A stretch of DNA of 52,458 bases from an uncultured Clostridia bacterium (GTDB lineage Bacteria > Bacillota > Clostridia > Christensenellales > QALW01). The stretch covers positions 1 through 52,458 of the forward strand of contig CAKRZX010000015.1 in assembly GCA_934434555.1 (NCBI GenBank), given 5' to 3'. The translations under genes were made by a program, and so were the position numbers. A model generated the notes under the pieces. The model was not told the DNA's origin and searched no databases. It worked only from the letters and a program-made list of their open reading frames with translations. Shown here piece after piece: positions 25,341 to 34,517 of the stretch (positions are counted from its first letter, which is position 1; every line of letters begins with the position of its first letter).

Positions 25341-26525
25341 TCACAAATAAAATTCCCGTCTGCCCTCAACCTTGTCGTGCCAAAGGGGCGACATATTACG
25401 CAGATATTCAACAACTTCCTTTACGGATTCAACTATATAATCCGCCTCTTTTTCGCTGAGCGTTTCGTTTATCGAAAGCCGCAGCGACCCGTGTGCCGTT
25501 TCCGGGATTCTGCCTATTGCAAGAAGTACGTGGCTGGGGTCAAGTGACCCTGACGTACACGCCGAACCCGACGACGCGCAGATTCCTTTGTCGTCAAGGA
25601 GCAGCAGTAGACTTTCGCCCTCAATGCCCTCAAAAATATAATTGATGTTGCCGGGCAGTCTGTTCTTTTTGCTGCCGTTAAGCACCGAATGCGGGATAAG
25701 CGACAGTCCGTTTATTATCCTGTCTCTTAAAGCCGACACCGATTCTGCGTTGCTCTCCATATTGGCACAGGACTGTTCAAGAGCATATGCCATTGCGGCT
25801 ATTGCGGGAACATTCTCCGTGCCCGCCCGCTTGCCTTTTTCCTGTGCACCGCCGAAAATTATGTTTTTAAGTGAAATTCCCTTGCGCGCATACAGAACGC
25901 CCGTGCCTTTCGGTCCGCCGAATTTGTGCGCAGAAAGAGAAAGCATATCGATGTTTTCGTCCCTGACGTCAATTTTCAGATGCCCCGCCGCCTGCACCGC
26001 ATCGGTATGGAAAAGCACGTTCCTTTCCCTGCAAACCGCACCGATTTCGCTTATAGGGTTTATTGTGCCTATCTCGTTGTTGGCATACATCACCGTTACA
26101 AGAGCAGTGGTGTCCTTTATGGCGTTTTTCACCTGTTCAGCCGTAACCGCTCCCGTTTCGTCGCAGGGAAGAAGTTCAACTTCAAAGCCGTTGCGTTCAA
26201 GTTCCTTTAACGTGTGCAGAATGGCGTGATGTTCAACCGTTGTTGAAATTATGTGAGTTTTGCCTTTCTTTTTGCCTATCGCGGCGGCAGTAACAAGCGC
26301 CTGGTTGTCCGCTTCGCTTCCGCCGGAAGTAAAGTATATTTCGTTTGCTTCACAGCCTAAGCACCGGGCAACCTTTCTTCTTGAATCAAGCAAAACATCT
26401 GCGGCTCTCTGCCCTGCCGAATGCAGACTTGACGGATTTCCGTACACATTTCTCATACATTCGGTCATAACTTCAATTGCGCCGTCAGTCATTTTCGTTG
26501 TGGCGGCGTTATCTGCATAAATCAT
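25341..26525 (-). CDS. Cysteine desulfurase (NifS/IscS family)
   Basis: 394 residues of the class V aminotransferase fold. The PLP-binding Lys is in SLSAHKFGGPKG and the catalytic persulfide-forming Cys is in CASSGSACTSGS. It removes sulfur from cysteine and passes it to the scaffold protein. It starts directly after the cysK stop codon, and nifU follows 11 bp later. About 20 residues at the C-terminus (MSPLWHDKVEGRREFYL) extend past the usual end. Confidence 0.94.
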   Translation of the reverse strand: MIYADNAATTKMTDGAIEVMTECMRNVYGNPSSLHSAGQRAADVLLDSRRKVARCLGCEANEIYFTSGGSEADNQALVTAAAIGKKKGKTHIISTTVEHHAILHTLKELERNGFEVELLPCDETGAVTAEQVKNAIKDTTALVTVMYANNEIGTINPISEIGAVCRERNVLFHTDAVQAAGHLKIDVRDENIDMLSLSAHKFGGPKGTGVLYARKGISLKNIIFGGAQEKGKRAGTENVPAIAAMAYALEQSCANMESNAESVSALRDRIINGLSLIPHSVLNGSKKNRLPGNINYIFEGIEGESLLLLLDDKGICASSGSACTSGSLDPSHVLLAIGRIPETAHGSLRLSINETLSEKEADYIVESVKEVVEYLRNMSPLWHDKVEGRREFYL

Positions 26526-27455
26526 TTAATTCTCCTCTTCAAAAAGCGCGGTGGAAAGATATTTGAATCCGTTATCGGGGAACAGAACAACTATATTCCT
26601 GCCCTCATTTTCGGGTTTCATTGCTTCTTCTATTGCGGCAAACGCGGCGGCGCCGGAAGATATGCCCACACTTATGCCGTCATTTTTGGCAACAAGCTTT
26701 GCCGTTTCAACGGCGTCGGAGTCGGATACGGGAACAACCTTGTCAAGCACTGCCCTGTCAAGAGTGTCGGGAACAAAGCCTGCGCCTATGCCCTGTATCT
26801 TGTGGGGTCCCGCTTTGCCGGTGGTAAGCACCGCACTTGTTGCGGGTTCAACACCTATTATTTTTACATCCGCTTTTTTCTCTTTAAGATACTTGCCTAC
26901 GCCGGAAACCGTGCCGCCCGTACCGATACCGGCAACAAAAGCGTCAACTTTGCCGTCAAGAGCGTCAAAAATTTCGGGTCCCGTGGTCTTATAGTGTGCC
27001 TTGGGGTTGGAGGGGTTTACAAACTGACCCGCCAGAAAAGCGTTGGGGATTTCCTTTGTAAGTTCTTCCGCCCTGGCTATTGCGCCTTTCATTCCGTCCT
27101 TGCCGGGAGTAAGCACAAGTTCCGCGCCCCAGCCTTTAATAAGTTTGCGCCTTTCTATTGACATTGTTTCCGGCATTACGATTATTATTCTGTATCCTCT
27201 TGCGGCGGCAAGGCAGGCAAGGGCTATGCCCGTATTTCCGCTTGTAGGTTCGATAATAACCGAATCCTTCGTAAGTTTCCCGCTTTCCTGCGCATCATCA
27301 AGCATCTGACGCGCAATCCTGTCCTTTACCGAACCGGCAGGGTTAACCGCTTCAACCTTGGCAAACACGTTTGCTTTAAGTCCCCATTTCTCACTGTTGA
27401 GTTTTACCAATGGAGTATTGCCTATCATTTCGTCAATTGAATTAAAGTACTTCAT
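26526..27455 (-). CDS. cysK: Cysteine synthase A (O-acetylserine sulfhydrylase)
   Basis: 309 residues. The PLP Lys is in NPAGSVKDRIA and the phosphate- and substrate-binding loops are PTSGNTGIALA and GIGTGGTVSG. It makes cysteine from O-acetylserine and sulfide. It is the first gene of the operon, so cysteine synthesis, desulfuration and Fe-S assembly are expressed together. No serine acetyltransferase gene is seen in the window. Confidence 0.95.
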   Translation of the reverse strand: MKYFNSIDEMIGNTPLVKLNSEKWGLKANVFAKVEAVNPAGSVKDRIARQMLDDAQESGKLTKDSVIIEPTSGNTGIALACLAAARGYRIIIVMPETMSIERRKLIKGWGAELVLTPGKDGMKGAIARAEELTKEIPNAFLAGQFVNPSNPKAHYKTTGPEIFDALDGKVDAFVAGIGTGGTVSGVGKYLKEKKADVKIIGVEPATSAVLTTGKAGPHKIQGIGAGFVPDTLDRAVLDKVVPVSDSDAVETAKLVAKNDGISVGISSGAAAFAAIEEAMKPENEGRNIVVLFPDNGFKYLSTALFEEEN

Positions 27456-27501
27456 AAGTCCTCACTTTCCGAATGCCGCGCATTCATTTTGCACACTTTC
27501 C

Positions 27502-27524
27502 ACTTACTTACCTTGTAAGTAAGT
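27502..27524 (-). promoter_or_regulatory. Perfect palindromic operator, probable Rrf2-type site
   Basis: ACTTACTTAC-CTT-GTAAGTAAGT, a perfect 10-bp inverted repeat with 3-bp centre. It lies directly downstream of the -10 box of the cysK promoter, where a bound repressor would block initiation. Confidence 0.75.
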
Positions 27525-27526
27525 AT

Positions 27527-27555
27527 ATAATATCACTCAGCCTTTTTATTGTCAA
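27527..27555 (-). promoter_or_regulatory. Promoter of the cysK-nifS-nifU-rrf2 operon
   Basis: On the minus strand: TTGACA (complement of 27550-27555), 17 bp, and TATTAT (complement of 27527-27532), a near-consensus promoter. The rest of the gap to the degV gene at 27747 holds a GTAGAA/TTCTAC dyad near 27599-27625 but no gene. Confidence 0.85.
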
Positions 27556-27746
27556 CGGTTTTTTATAAAAATTTCGGTTTTTTTCTCTCTACTGCGGGTA
27601 GAAACACAAAAAATCTATTCTACCGCCGTTTTTTGTGTGGTAGATGTGTCTGCCATAAACCGTAGAAGTAAAAACGCAAGCGGTAGGTTAACAAAAGTAT
27701 GATAACGGTATATACTTAAACCGCAAGAAAAAGGAGGGTTTATGTT

Positions 27747-28592
27747 ATGATAAAGATTATAACCGACTCATCGGCAAATTTGCCGGACAAACTTAAATAT
27801 GATTTAACCGTTATTCCCTACACATATATTCTTGAAAGCGGTGAAGTCAAAAGCGCCTGCGGAGATTTTGACGGCAGGGAATTTTATTCGTTAATGCGAA
27901 AGGGCGAAAAAATAACCACATCAATGATAAATACCGAGACGTTTAAGGAATATTTTGAACGTGAACTTAAAGCCGGCAACGACATTATATATATAGGAAT
28001 GTCAGGCGGGATAAGCGGCTCGATGAATGCCGCAAGAAATGCAATTGAAGAGCTTGATTATCCTGAAAGAAAAGCCGAAGTGATAGATACTTTTGCCGCA
28101 TCTTTGGGCGAGGGTCTGCTTGTAATTGCCGCCGCCGAAATGCTTAAAAAGGGAAAATCCTTTGAAGAAATCTGTGCGTTTATAAAAAACGAACGAAATA
28201 AGGTCTGCCAGTATTTTACCGTTGACGACCTTGAATATCTTAAACGGGGCGGCAGAATAAGCGGTGCGCGGGCGCTTGTGGGGAATCTTCTTGACATTAA
28301 GCCCATTCTTACGGGTGACGAAGAGGGTCATATTGTCGCCTGCGGCAAAGTCCGCGGCAGAAACAGAGCATTAAAAGAACTTGCAAAAAAGTATGTTGAC
28401 CTTGTAAAGGACAAAGCCTCCCCCGTGGGAATTGCCCACGCCGATGCGCCGGAAAGCGCATTGACGCTCATTGAATTATTAAAAGAAGAAGGTTTTACCG
28501 GTGATGCGCTTACCGTCTGCTACGAACCCGTTACAGGTGCCCATGTAGGTCCGGGAACCGTTGCACTGTTCTTTATCGGAATACACAAATAA
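27747..28592 (+). CDS. DegV family fatty-acid-binding protein (second copy)
   Basis: 281 residues, beginning MIKIITDSSANLPD (DegV DSS motif) and containing the TSMINTETF and RGGRISGARALVGN motifs. It is diverged from the DegV protein at 16632-17480, so the two are probably different lipid carriers for the same FakA-type kinase. AAGGAGGG precedes the ATG. A hemolysin III family gene follows 12 bp later and is probably co-transcribed. Confidence 0.92.
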   Translation: MIKIITDSSANLPDKLKYDLTVIPYTYILESGEVKSACGDFDGREFYSLMRKGEKITTSMINTETFKEYFERELKAGNDIIYIGMSGGISGSMNAARNAIEELDYPERKAEVIDTFAASLGEGLLVIAAAEMLKKGKSFEEICAFIKNERNKVCQYFTVDDLEYLKRGGRISGARALVGNLLDIKPILTGDEEGHIVACGKVRGRNRALKELAKKYVDLVKDKASPVGIAHADAPESALTLIELLKEEGFTGDALTVCYEPVTGAHVGPGTVALFFIGIHK

Positions 28593-28604
28593 GGGGGAAT
28601 TAAA

Positions 28605-29276
28605 ATGGAACGTACTCAATTAAAAGACCGTGTTCTCCCGCCTTACACCCGCGGCGAGGACCGGGCTAATATGATTACACACATAATCGGCGGCGGAATA
28701 GGAATTTTAACGCTCGTTTTTTCGGTTCTTATTGCCGCTTTCCATAAAAACGTATGGGGAATCGTAAGCGGAAGCATTTACGGCTTTTCAATGATAGCGC
28801 TGTATTCCGTTTCCAGCATATACCACGGCTTAAAACCCGGTATGGCAAAAAAGGTTATGCAGGTTATAGACCACTGTACTATATATTTTCTTATTGCCGG
28901 AACATACACGCCGATTCTGCTTTCGTCAATCCGTCCGAATTTCCCCGCCCTTGCGTGGAGCATTTTCGGCGTTGAGTGGGGCTTTGCGGCTCTTGCAGCC
29001 GTGTTTACCGCAATCGACCACGAAAAATACAAAAAACTTTCCATGGGCTGTTATATCGGCATGGGCTGGTGCATTGTAATTGTGCTTAAAGCCACGGTTA
29101 TGTCAATGGGGCTTGCGGGATTTTTATGGCTGCTTGCAGGGGGAATATCCTATACCGTAGGTGCGGTTTTGTACGCAATAGGCAAAAAGAAACCCGTATA
29201 CCACACCGTATTTCACATTTTTGTTGACATCGGAAGCATCTTGCAGGCAGTGTGCATACTCTTTTACGTACTCTGA
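28605..29276 (+). CDS. Hemolysin III family membrane protein (PAQR superfamily)
   Basis: 223 residues with seven hydrophobic helices. The conserved polar residues of the superfamily are present: Glu/Asn in EDRANMITH, Ser-x3-His in SSIYHGL, Asp-His in QVIDHCTIYF, and a His-x3-His pair in YHTVFHIFVD. These form a buried metal site; hydrolase activity is suggested for relatives. The name hemolysin is historical and a housekeeping membrane role is likely. It follows degV, which suits a link to lipid metabolism. Confidence 0.9.
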   Translation: MERTQLKDRVLPPYTRGEDRANMITHIIGGGIGILTLVFSVLIAAFHKNVWGIVSGSIYGFSMIALYSVSSIYHGLKPGMAKKVMQVIDHCTIYFLIAGTYTPILLSSIRPNFPALAWSIFGVEWGFAALAAVFTAIDHEKYKKLSMGCYIGMGWCIVIVLKATVMSMGLAGFLWLLAGGISYTVGAVLYAIGKKKPVYHTVFHIFVDIGSILQAVCILFYVL

Positions 29277-29373
29277 TTGTACAAAGTGTTTTTCAGTTTT
29301 GTGCAGTTTGACAGTAGCGCATTTTCCGTTAAGGTGGTACAATGTTAAAAAAGATTGAGGAGGACTGTTTTTT

Positions 29374-30507
29374 ATGGCAGGCGTAACTTTAAGGCATATC
29401 TATAAGGTTTATCCCGGCGGCGTTACCGCTGTTAACGACTTCAACCTGGTTATCAAGGACAAGGAATTTATCGTTCTTGTAGGACCTTCCGGCTGCGGAA
29501 AGTCAACTACACTCCGTATGGTTGCAGGTCTTGAAGAAATTACCGAGGGCGAACTTTTCATCGGTGACAAACTGATGAACGATGTTGCTCCCAAAGACAG
29601 AGACATAGCGATGGTTTTCCAGAACTATGCTCTTTATCCCCACATGACCGTTTACGATAACATGGCATTCGGTCTTAAACTCCGCAAAGTACACAAGGGT
29701 GAGATTGATAAAAAGGTTAAGGAAGCGGCAAAGGCACTGGGCATTGAAGAATATCTTCAACGCAAGCCCAAGGCTCTTTCGGGCGGTCAGCGTCAGCGTG
29801 TAGCACTCGGTCGTGCTATTGTTCGTGAACCCATGGTTTTCCTTATGGACGAACCTCTTTCAAACCTTGACGCAAAACTCCGTGTACAGATGCGTACCGA
29901 GATTATCCGTCTTCACAAGAGACTTAACACCACTTTCATTTACGTTACCCACGACCAGACAGAGGCTATGACAATGGGTACCCGCGTTGTTGTTATGAAA
30001 GACGGTTTCATTCAGCAGGTTGATACCCCTCAGAACCTTTACGATTATCCCTGCAACAAATTTGTTGCAGGATTCATCGGTACTCCTCAAATGAATTTCT
30101 TCGACGCTACTCTCGTTGCCGAGGGCGATAAAGTTGTTGCGCGTTTGGGTGAGAACAGAGTAGAACTTCCTCAGGCCATCGTTTCAAAACTTACCGACAA
30201 GAGTTACATCGGCAAAGAAGTTATCCTCGGTATCCGTCCCGACGATATCCACGACGAACAGGTATTCATCGAGGCTCACCCCGAAGCAAAGGTTAAGGCT
30301 CATGTTGAAATTCTTGAAAAACTCGGTTTCGAAACTCTTGTTTACCTTGAAATGGACGCATTTATTCAGGAACAGGCCGACAAGGCGGTTGCCCGTGTAA
30401 ATCCCCGTTCAACGATTATGTCCGGTGACGACGTTGTTCTTGCAATCGACCCGTACAGAATCAAACTCTTTGATAAAGATACCGAAGTTTCAATTCTTGA
30501 AAGATAA
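29374..30507 (+). CDS. MsmK/UgpC-type ABC transporter ATP-binding protein
   Basis: 377 residues. NBD with Walker A GPSGCGKST, signature LSGGQRQRVALGRA and Walker B VFLMDEPLSNLDAKL. From about residue 240 a C-terminal OB-fold (TOBE-type) regulatory domain follows. This is the shared ATPase of CUT1 sugar importers, which often serves several permease sets from a distant gene. No sugar permease or binding protein is adjacent, so it appears to be such an orphan. Its codon use differs from its neighbours, with many GTT, CTT and CGT codons, which suggests high expression. Confidence 0.93.
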   Translation: MAGVTLRHIYKVYPGGVTAVNDFNLVIKDKEFIVLVGPSGCGKSTTLRMVAGLEEITEGELFIGDKLMNDVAPKDRDIAMVFQNYALYPHMTVYDNMAFGLKLRKVHKGEIDKKVKEAAKALGIEEYLQRKPKALSGGQRQRVALGRAIVREPMVFLMDEPLSNLDAKLRVQMRTEIIRLHKRLNTTFIYVTHDQTEAMTMGTRVVVMKDGFIQQVDTPQNLYDYPCNKFVAGFIGTPQMNFFDATLVAEGDKVVARLGENRVELPQAIVSKLTDKSYIGKEVILGIRPDDIHDEQVFIEAHPEAKVKAHVEILEKLGFETLVYLEMDAFIQEQADKAVARVNPRSTIMSGDDVVLAIDPYRIKLFDKDTEVSILER

Positions 30508-30517
30508 TTTTCTAAAA

Positions 30518-30558
30518 ACAGAAACAGGCGAGTTTCAAACCCGCCTGTTTTTTGTTTT
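30518..30558. terminator. Bidirectional terminator between the MsmK gene and the exporter operon
   Basis: AAACAGGCG...CGCCTGTTT stem with flanking A- and T-runs in the 50-bp gap between convergent genes. Confidence 0.88.
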
Positions 30559-32147
30559 TACAGTGATTCAAATTCCGTTTTTCCTTTTTTCATAAGCCGC
30601 CTGTATAAAATCCGCGCAAGCAAGCCGAAACACAAAGCAAAGATAATCATATATACCGCAGCGGGAATCACGCTTGCAACGGCAAAATACAAAATTGCAA
30701 ACACGCTTGCCGCCGCAATGCCCAGAAGCATTGCAAACAGCACGTTTATGTTCTGTTTTATTGCGGTTATTTCGCTTGTCCAGTTAAGATTAGGCCTGTT
30801 CAGCCCCAAAAGCATACATTCAACGCCCATAAACACCGTATACAGAATTACGCACAGTGCAAAGGCAAGTACCTTAAACGCATTCAGTTTGAAAGCAACC
30901 GACGCAAGGCACACGAATATCGCAGCCGGCAGAACGCTTACCCACAACTGCACTTTCAGTTTGGCTTTAAGAACGCTTTCGGTTTTTACGGGAAGCGAGC
31001 GCATAAGCCAAAGGGTCTTTCCTTCAAGCGATACCGACGGAATAGCCGTTCCTACGGTTGAAATAATCACAAACGCCACGGCACAGGCAAGAATCGAGCC
31101 GCAGTCGAAAACGGATATATCATTAAAAAGCGAAAGGAGCGTATCTGATTTTACAATAAGCACAATTCCTATAATGGGTAGCAGCACCGCACCGAGACAG
31201 CAGTTGAGCATATAATTCGGGCTTGCTTTAAGGTGGGCAAATTCACGGGCAAGCAGCGCCGCGTTTACGCTTTTTACCTTTTCGCTTTTACCGTCATATT
31301 TTACTTTTGCCTGTTTCCCCGTTGATGTGGCTATTTTTATAAAACTCCGCGATATCACCGCACCCACAAGCAAAACAAGCAGTATTGCAGCCGCCGTAAC
31401 GCAAAGAAGTTCGACCGGTTCGCCTGCGGCGGCTCTGCCGCAAACGTACAGCGGATACACCGACTTTATCTTTTCGCCGTAATATTCAACGTTTTCAACA
31501 AAGGCGGAAATCAGACTTTGCGCACGGAAGCAGACAAAGTAATAAAGCCCGAAGAACACAAGGGAAATAAGCACCGTTATAAAACTCTTGTTTTTGAGTT
31601 TCAGGCTGACTTTTGCCACTACCCACCCCAAAATGCACGACAGCGCAAGCACAATAAGGGATACGTTAAGTATATTGAGTATGGCGCCCGCCGCCGAAAG
31701 GAACGTTGTTTTTCCCATAACAACAGCAACTATCGCCGCGGGAACGGTTATTACGCCCGAATACATCAGCCCCACAATATACACGCTCGCCACGCGGGAT
31801 ATAATGATATCGCGCACTTTAATCGGCATTGAAAGCAGTAAATCGTTATCCTTTGACAGATACAGCCCCGAATATGTATTGAATATACTGCCGAAGCACC
31901 CGAGCATCACCGCTGTTGTGCCCGTTATTGCATAGTAGAGCCACATCATATTATTTTCGGCAGCCGCCGGGTATACCGCCGCGCATAATGCCGCAAACAT
32001 ACCTCCGAGAACCGCCACCATAAGCACAACAAACATTATTATGAATCCTGTCGTTGCGCCTTTTGAGCGTGCCTTATTCTTTTTTGCGTCATAAAAATAA
32101 CTGCGGAAGATTTCGCCTATTTGCTTTTTAAGCAATAATTTCAGCAT
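30558..32147 (-). CDS. ABC-2-like exporter membrane protein
   Basis: 529 residues and about a dozen hydrophobic helices, arranged as two halves of six separated by a cytoplasmic stretch (about 275-305). The N-terminal KKQIGEIFRSYF segment and the TYSGLYLSKDNDLLLSMPIKVRDIIISR motif are found in putative ABC exporters of Firmicutes. It overlaps the preceding ATPase gene by 7 bp. The substrate is unknown; peptide or lipid export are possibilities. Confidence 0.85.
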   Translation of the reverse strand: MLKLLLKKQIGEIFRSYFYDAKKNKARSKGATTGFIIMFVVLMVAVLGGMFAALCAAVYPAAAENNMMWLYYAITGTTAVMLGCFGSIFNTYSGLYLSKDNDLLLSMPIKVRDIIISRVASVYIVGLMYSGVITVPAAIVAVVMGKTTFLSAAGAILNILNVSLIVLALSCILGWVVAKVSLKLKNKSFITVLISLVFFGLYYFVCFRAQSLISAFVENVEYYGEKIKSVYPLYVCGRAAAGEPVELLCVTAAAILLVLLVGAVISRSFIKIATSTGKQAKVKYDGKSEKVKSVNAALLAREFAHLKASPNYMLNCCLGAVLLPIIGIVLIVKSDTLLSLFNDISVFDCGSILACAVAFVIISTVGTAIPSVSLEGKTLWLMRSLPVKTESVLKAKLKVQLWVSVLPAAIFVCLASVAFKLNAFKVLAFALCVILYTVFMGVECMLLGLNRPNLNWTSEITAIKQNINVLFAMLLGIAAASVFAILYFAVASVIPAAVYMIIFALCFGLLARILYRRLMKKGKTEFESL

Positions 32148-32854
32148 TTTTCTCCCTCCAATTCAAGGAACACATCTTCCAGCGAAGCATCGCCCTTGAC
32201 TTCTTCCATAGTTCCCGAACGGATAAGTTTGCCCTGCTTTATTATCGCAACTTTGTCGCAGAGTTTTTCGGCAACTTCAAGAACATGGGTTGAAAAGAAA
32301 ATTGCGCCGCCGCGAACGCATATATCGCGCATCATACCCTTTAACTGATGCGCCGCCGACGGGTCAAGACCCACAAAGGGTTCGTCCATAATAACGAGTT
32401 TCGGCTCGTGAATCCACGCCGAAATTATGGCAAGTTTCTGTTTCATACCGTGTGAATATGCGGCTACCGGCTGTGCAAGGTCCGCCGTAAGCCCGAACAT
32501 ATCGGAATATTTTTTTATTCTCTCTTCCCTGTCCTTTTGGCTTACCCCGAAGATGTCGGCAATAAAATTAAGGTACTTTATTCCCGTCATATATTCGTAA
32601 ATGTCGGGGTTATCGGGAATATATGCAATCTGCTTTTTGCACTCCAACGGATTTTCCTTTATTGAAATTCCGTTTATCGTTATTTCGCCCTCGTCAAATT
32701 GAAGTATTCCCACCGTCGATTTCAGCGTAGTGGTCTTGCCCGCGCCGTTATGGCCGATAAAGCCGTAAATTTCGCCCGGTGCAATGTGCAGCGACAAATC
32801 GTCCACCGCTTTTTTATCTCCGTACACTTTGGTCAGATGTTCAATTTTCAGCAT
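32141..32854 (-). CDS. ABC transporter ATP-binding protein (exporter)
   Basis: 237 residues with one NBD: Walker A GHNGAGKTT, signature YSHGMKQKLAI (SHGMKQ in place of the usual LSGGQ, common in this subfamily) and Walker B LVIMDEPFVGLDP, plus an H-loop in FFSTHVLEVAE. It pairs with the membrane protein encoded downstream. The start overlaps the end of the lipoprotein gene upstream by 14 bp, so the three genes form a tight operon. Confidence 0.92.
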   Translation of the reverse strand: MLKIEHLTKVYGDKKAVDDLSLHIAPGEIYGFIGHNGAGKTTTLKSTVGILQFDEGEITINGISIKENPLECKKQIAYIPDNPDIYEYMTGIKYLNFIADIFGVSQKDREERIKKYSDMFGLTADLAQPVAAYSHGMKQKLAIISAWIHEPKLVIMDEPFVGLDPSAAHQLKGMMRDICVRGGAIFFSTHVLEVAEKLCDKVAIIKQGKLIRSGTMEEVKGDASLEDVFLELEGEKC

Positions 32855-33221
32855 TTTTGCCCCTCTTTTCTATTTCAAATTTTCCTTTTGCCTTCTCACC
32901 CTCAATGCGCACGGTGTATCTGCCGCTTTCTGTGATGTTAACGGTAAATTCGTCCGATTCAATGTTTCCCTCGTACACGGGGTCGCTGTTTTTCATTTTT
33001 ACCGTCAGATAAATTTTACCCTCGCTGTTTTCGGTTTTTATAACAAAAACGTCTCCGTTCTCGGCATAAAAATTCTCTTCCTTAGAACTGTTGAACAGTG
33101 CATACGTCATCGTCCATTTGTCGTCGATGCGCATTGTCGTAACGCCCACATTGACATTCATTTCGCACGCGGAAAGCAGCATAACAAGCGCCGCCGCAAT
33201 GCACACAAAAAACTTCCTCAT
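32841..33221 (-). CDS. Small lipoprotein, first gene of the exporter operon
   Basis: 126 residues. The signal peptide has lipobox LSAC (Cys19), followed by a beta-rich domain of about 85 residues (NVGVTTMRIDDKWTMTYALFNSSKE; VYEGNIESDEFTVNITESGRYTVRIEGEKAKG) and a highly charged C-terminus. I do not recognise a family. Co-transcription with an ABC exporter suggests an accessory or sensor role. Confidence 0.78.
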   Translation of the reverse strand: MRKFFVCIAAALVMLLSACEMNVNVGVTTMRIDDKWTMTYALFNSSKEENFYAENGDVFVIKTENSEGKIYLTVKMKNSDPVYEGNIESDEFTVNITESGRYTVRIEGEKAKGKFEIEKRGKNAEN

Positions 33222-33468
33222 TTTTATTCCTCCGATTATTTTTTAGTGCAACACCTGTTATATTATATTGCATAGTGTCGTTTATGTCAATAAAAAAGCC
33301 CGAAAAACATTTCCTTGCAAATTAAAACAGCCGTTTTATCGGATTCCCCCCTGATTCTTTCATGGAATTTATCCGACTGCGGCTGTAATTTCAGTTTACA
33401 TGAATGCTTGGGCATATATGCATTGTTTCGACAAATGCAAATTATTTGTCCCGCTCTAATCGTTATAT

Positions 33469-33927
33469 TCAGCGGCGCTGATTTTTGACACGCGCATTTA
33501 TTTTCTTTATCTTTTGCTTCCACGCAAGATACTGTATAAACCATACGGCAATAAAAATTGCAGTAAATACTCCCGCATACGAAAGGAATCCGACAACGGA
33601 ATGTTCCATCCAGTTTGCGATGTATGCAACAGGCAGCGTAATAACACACGCGATTAAAAAATATATACCGCTTTGCTTTGCAAGGCTCCACGAATCAAGC
33701 TTCCAAATAACTGATGCCATAGCAAAGCCCGCGCCCATAAATCCGCAAAGAACCGTCTGCAAAATTACGGCATTCAGTTCGCTGCCCGCCACTTCAATAA
33801 GCGACGGCTTAACCGGATAATAAATACCTTTTCCGATACACGCCGAAATAATAATTGTAATTATAAACCCGAAAGCAATTCCCGCAGGCAGACCGAACAG
33901 CCCGCGCATTATAATTTTCCTTTTCAT
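33469..33927 (-). CDS. DUF3021 family membrane protein
   Basis: 152 residues with four hydrophobic helices and the family N-terminus MKRKIIMRGLFGLPAGIAFGF. DUF3021 proteins are nearly always encoded next to a LytTR-type regulator and are thought to control it from the membrane. That partner lies 10 bp upstream. The Tyr/Lys-rich C-terminal tail ends without further domains. The 247-bp gap to the exporter operon downstream holds no gene I can support. Confidence 0.88.
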   Translation of the reverse strand: MKRKIIMRGLFGLPAGIAFGFIITIIISACIGKGIYYPVKPSLIEVAGSELNAVILQTVLCGFMGAGFAMASVIWKLDSWSLAKQSGIYFLIACVITLPVAYIANWMEHSVVGFLSYAGVFTAIFIAVWFIQYLAWKQKIKKINARVKNQRR

Positions 33928-33937
33928 TTTTACCTCC

Positions 33938-34387
33938 TCATAATCCTAACAACTGCTTAATTTTTGAAACATATCGCCTTGAAACGTAGGTAACCGTACC
34001 GTTTGACAGCGAAACGCAAATCGTTCCCGCAAAACTTAAATCAAATCCGCCGACCTTTTTTAAGTTTATGATTTCGCCGTTTGATATCCTAACAAACATT
34101 CTGCTGTCAAGGCGCTGTTCCGCCTCATACAGCCGCATACGCAAAAGATATGTGCCGTTATCCGTTTCGGCATATACTTTTCCGTCGGACGCATAAATGC
34201 GGAAAATCCGATTTTTATCAAGCACCGCCACCTGGTCATTCAGGAAACCCGCAATCATTTTCGGCTGTTCCGCCGCAAGTCTTTTTACCGTTTCGTTGAT
34301 TTCCTCTGTCATTTTATCGGTAACGATAATAATTTTCGGTTCCCGGCAACTTTCATCGATTTTAATTTCAATTTTCACCCGTTTCAT
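33938..34387 (-). CDS. LytTR domain DNA-binding regulator (paired with DUF3021)
   Basis: 149 residues. It has no receiver domain: residues 1-45 are a short N-terminal part and about 50-148 a LytTR domain (RLDSRMFVRISNGEIINLKKV; TYVSRRYVSKIKQLLGL). It is the DNA-binding half of a LytTR/DUF3021 pair. Such one-component systems often control adjacent transporters, and the ABC exporter operon at 30558-33221, transcribed in the same direction, is a plausible target. Confidence 0.9.
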   Translation of the reverse strand: MKRVKIEIKIDESCREPKIIIVTDKMTEEINETVKRLAAEQPKMIAGFLNDQVAVLDKNRIFRIYASDGKVYAETDNGTYLLRMRLYEAEQRLDSRMFVRISNGEIINLKKVGGFDLSFAGTICVSLSNGTVTYVSRRYVSKIKQLLGL

Positions 34388-34517
34388 CTCCCTTTTGTGT
34401 TTGCATGCATATTGTAGTATTTTGCGAAAATAAGTGCAACCGTTTTTCCGTAATCGGTCGGATTTTCGACATAAACGGCAGATTTTGCTGCAAAAATCCG
34501 CCTGATTTCAGGCGGAT

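Noticed and set aside
33287..33691. 134-codon open frame on the minus strand
   Set aside because: It overlaps the DUF3021 gene in another frame and is Cys/Lys-rich without any domain; the part outside that gene (33287-33468) shows no conserved protein features.
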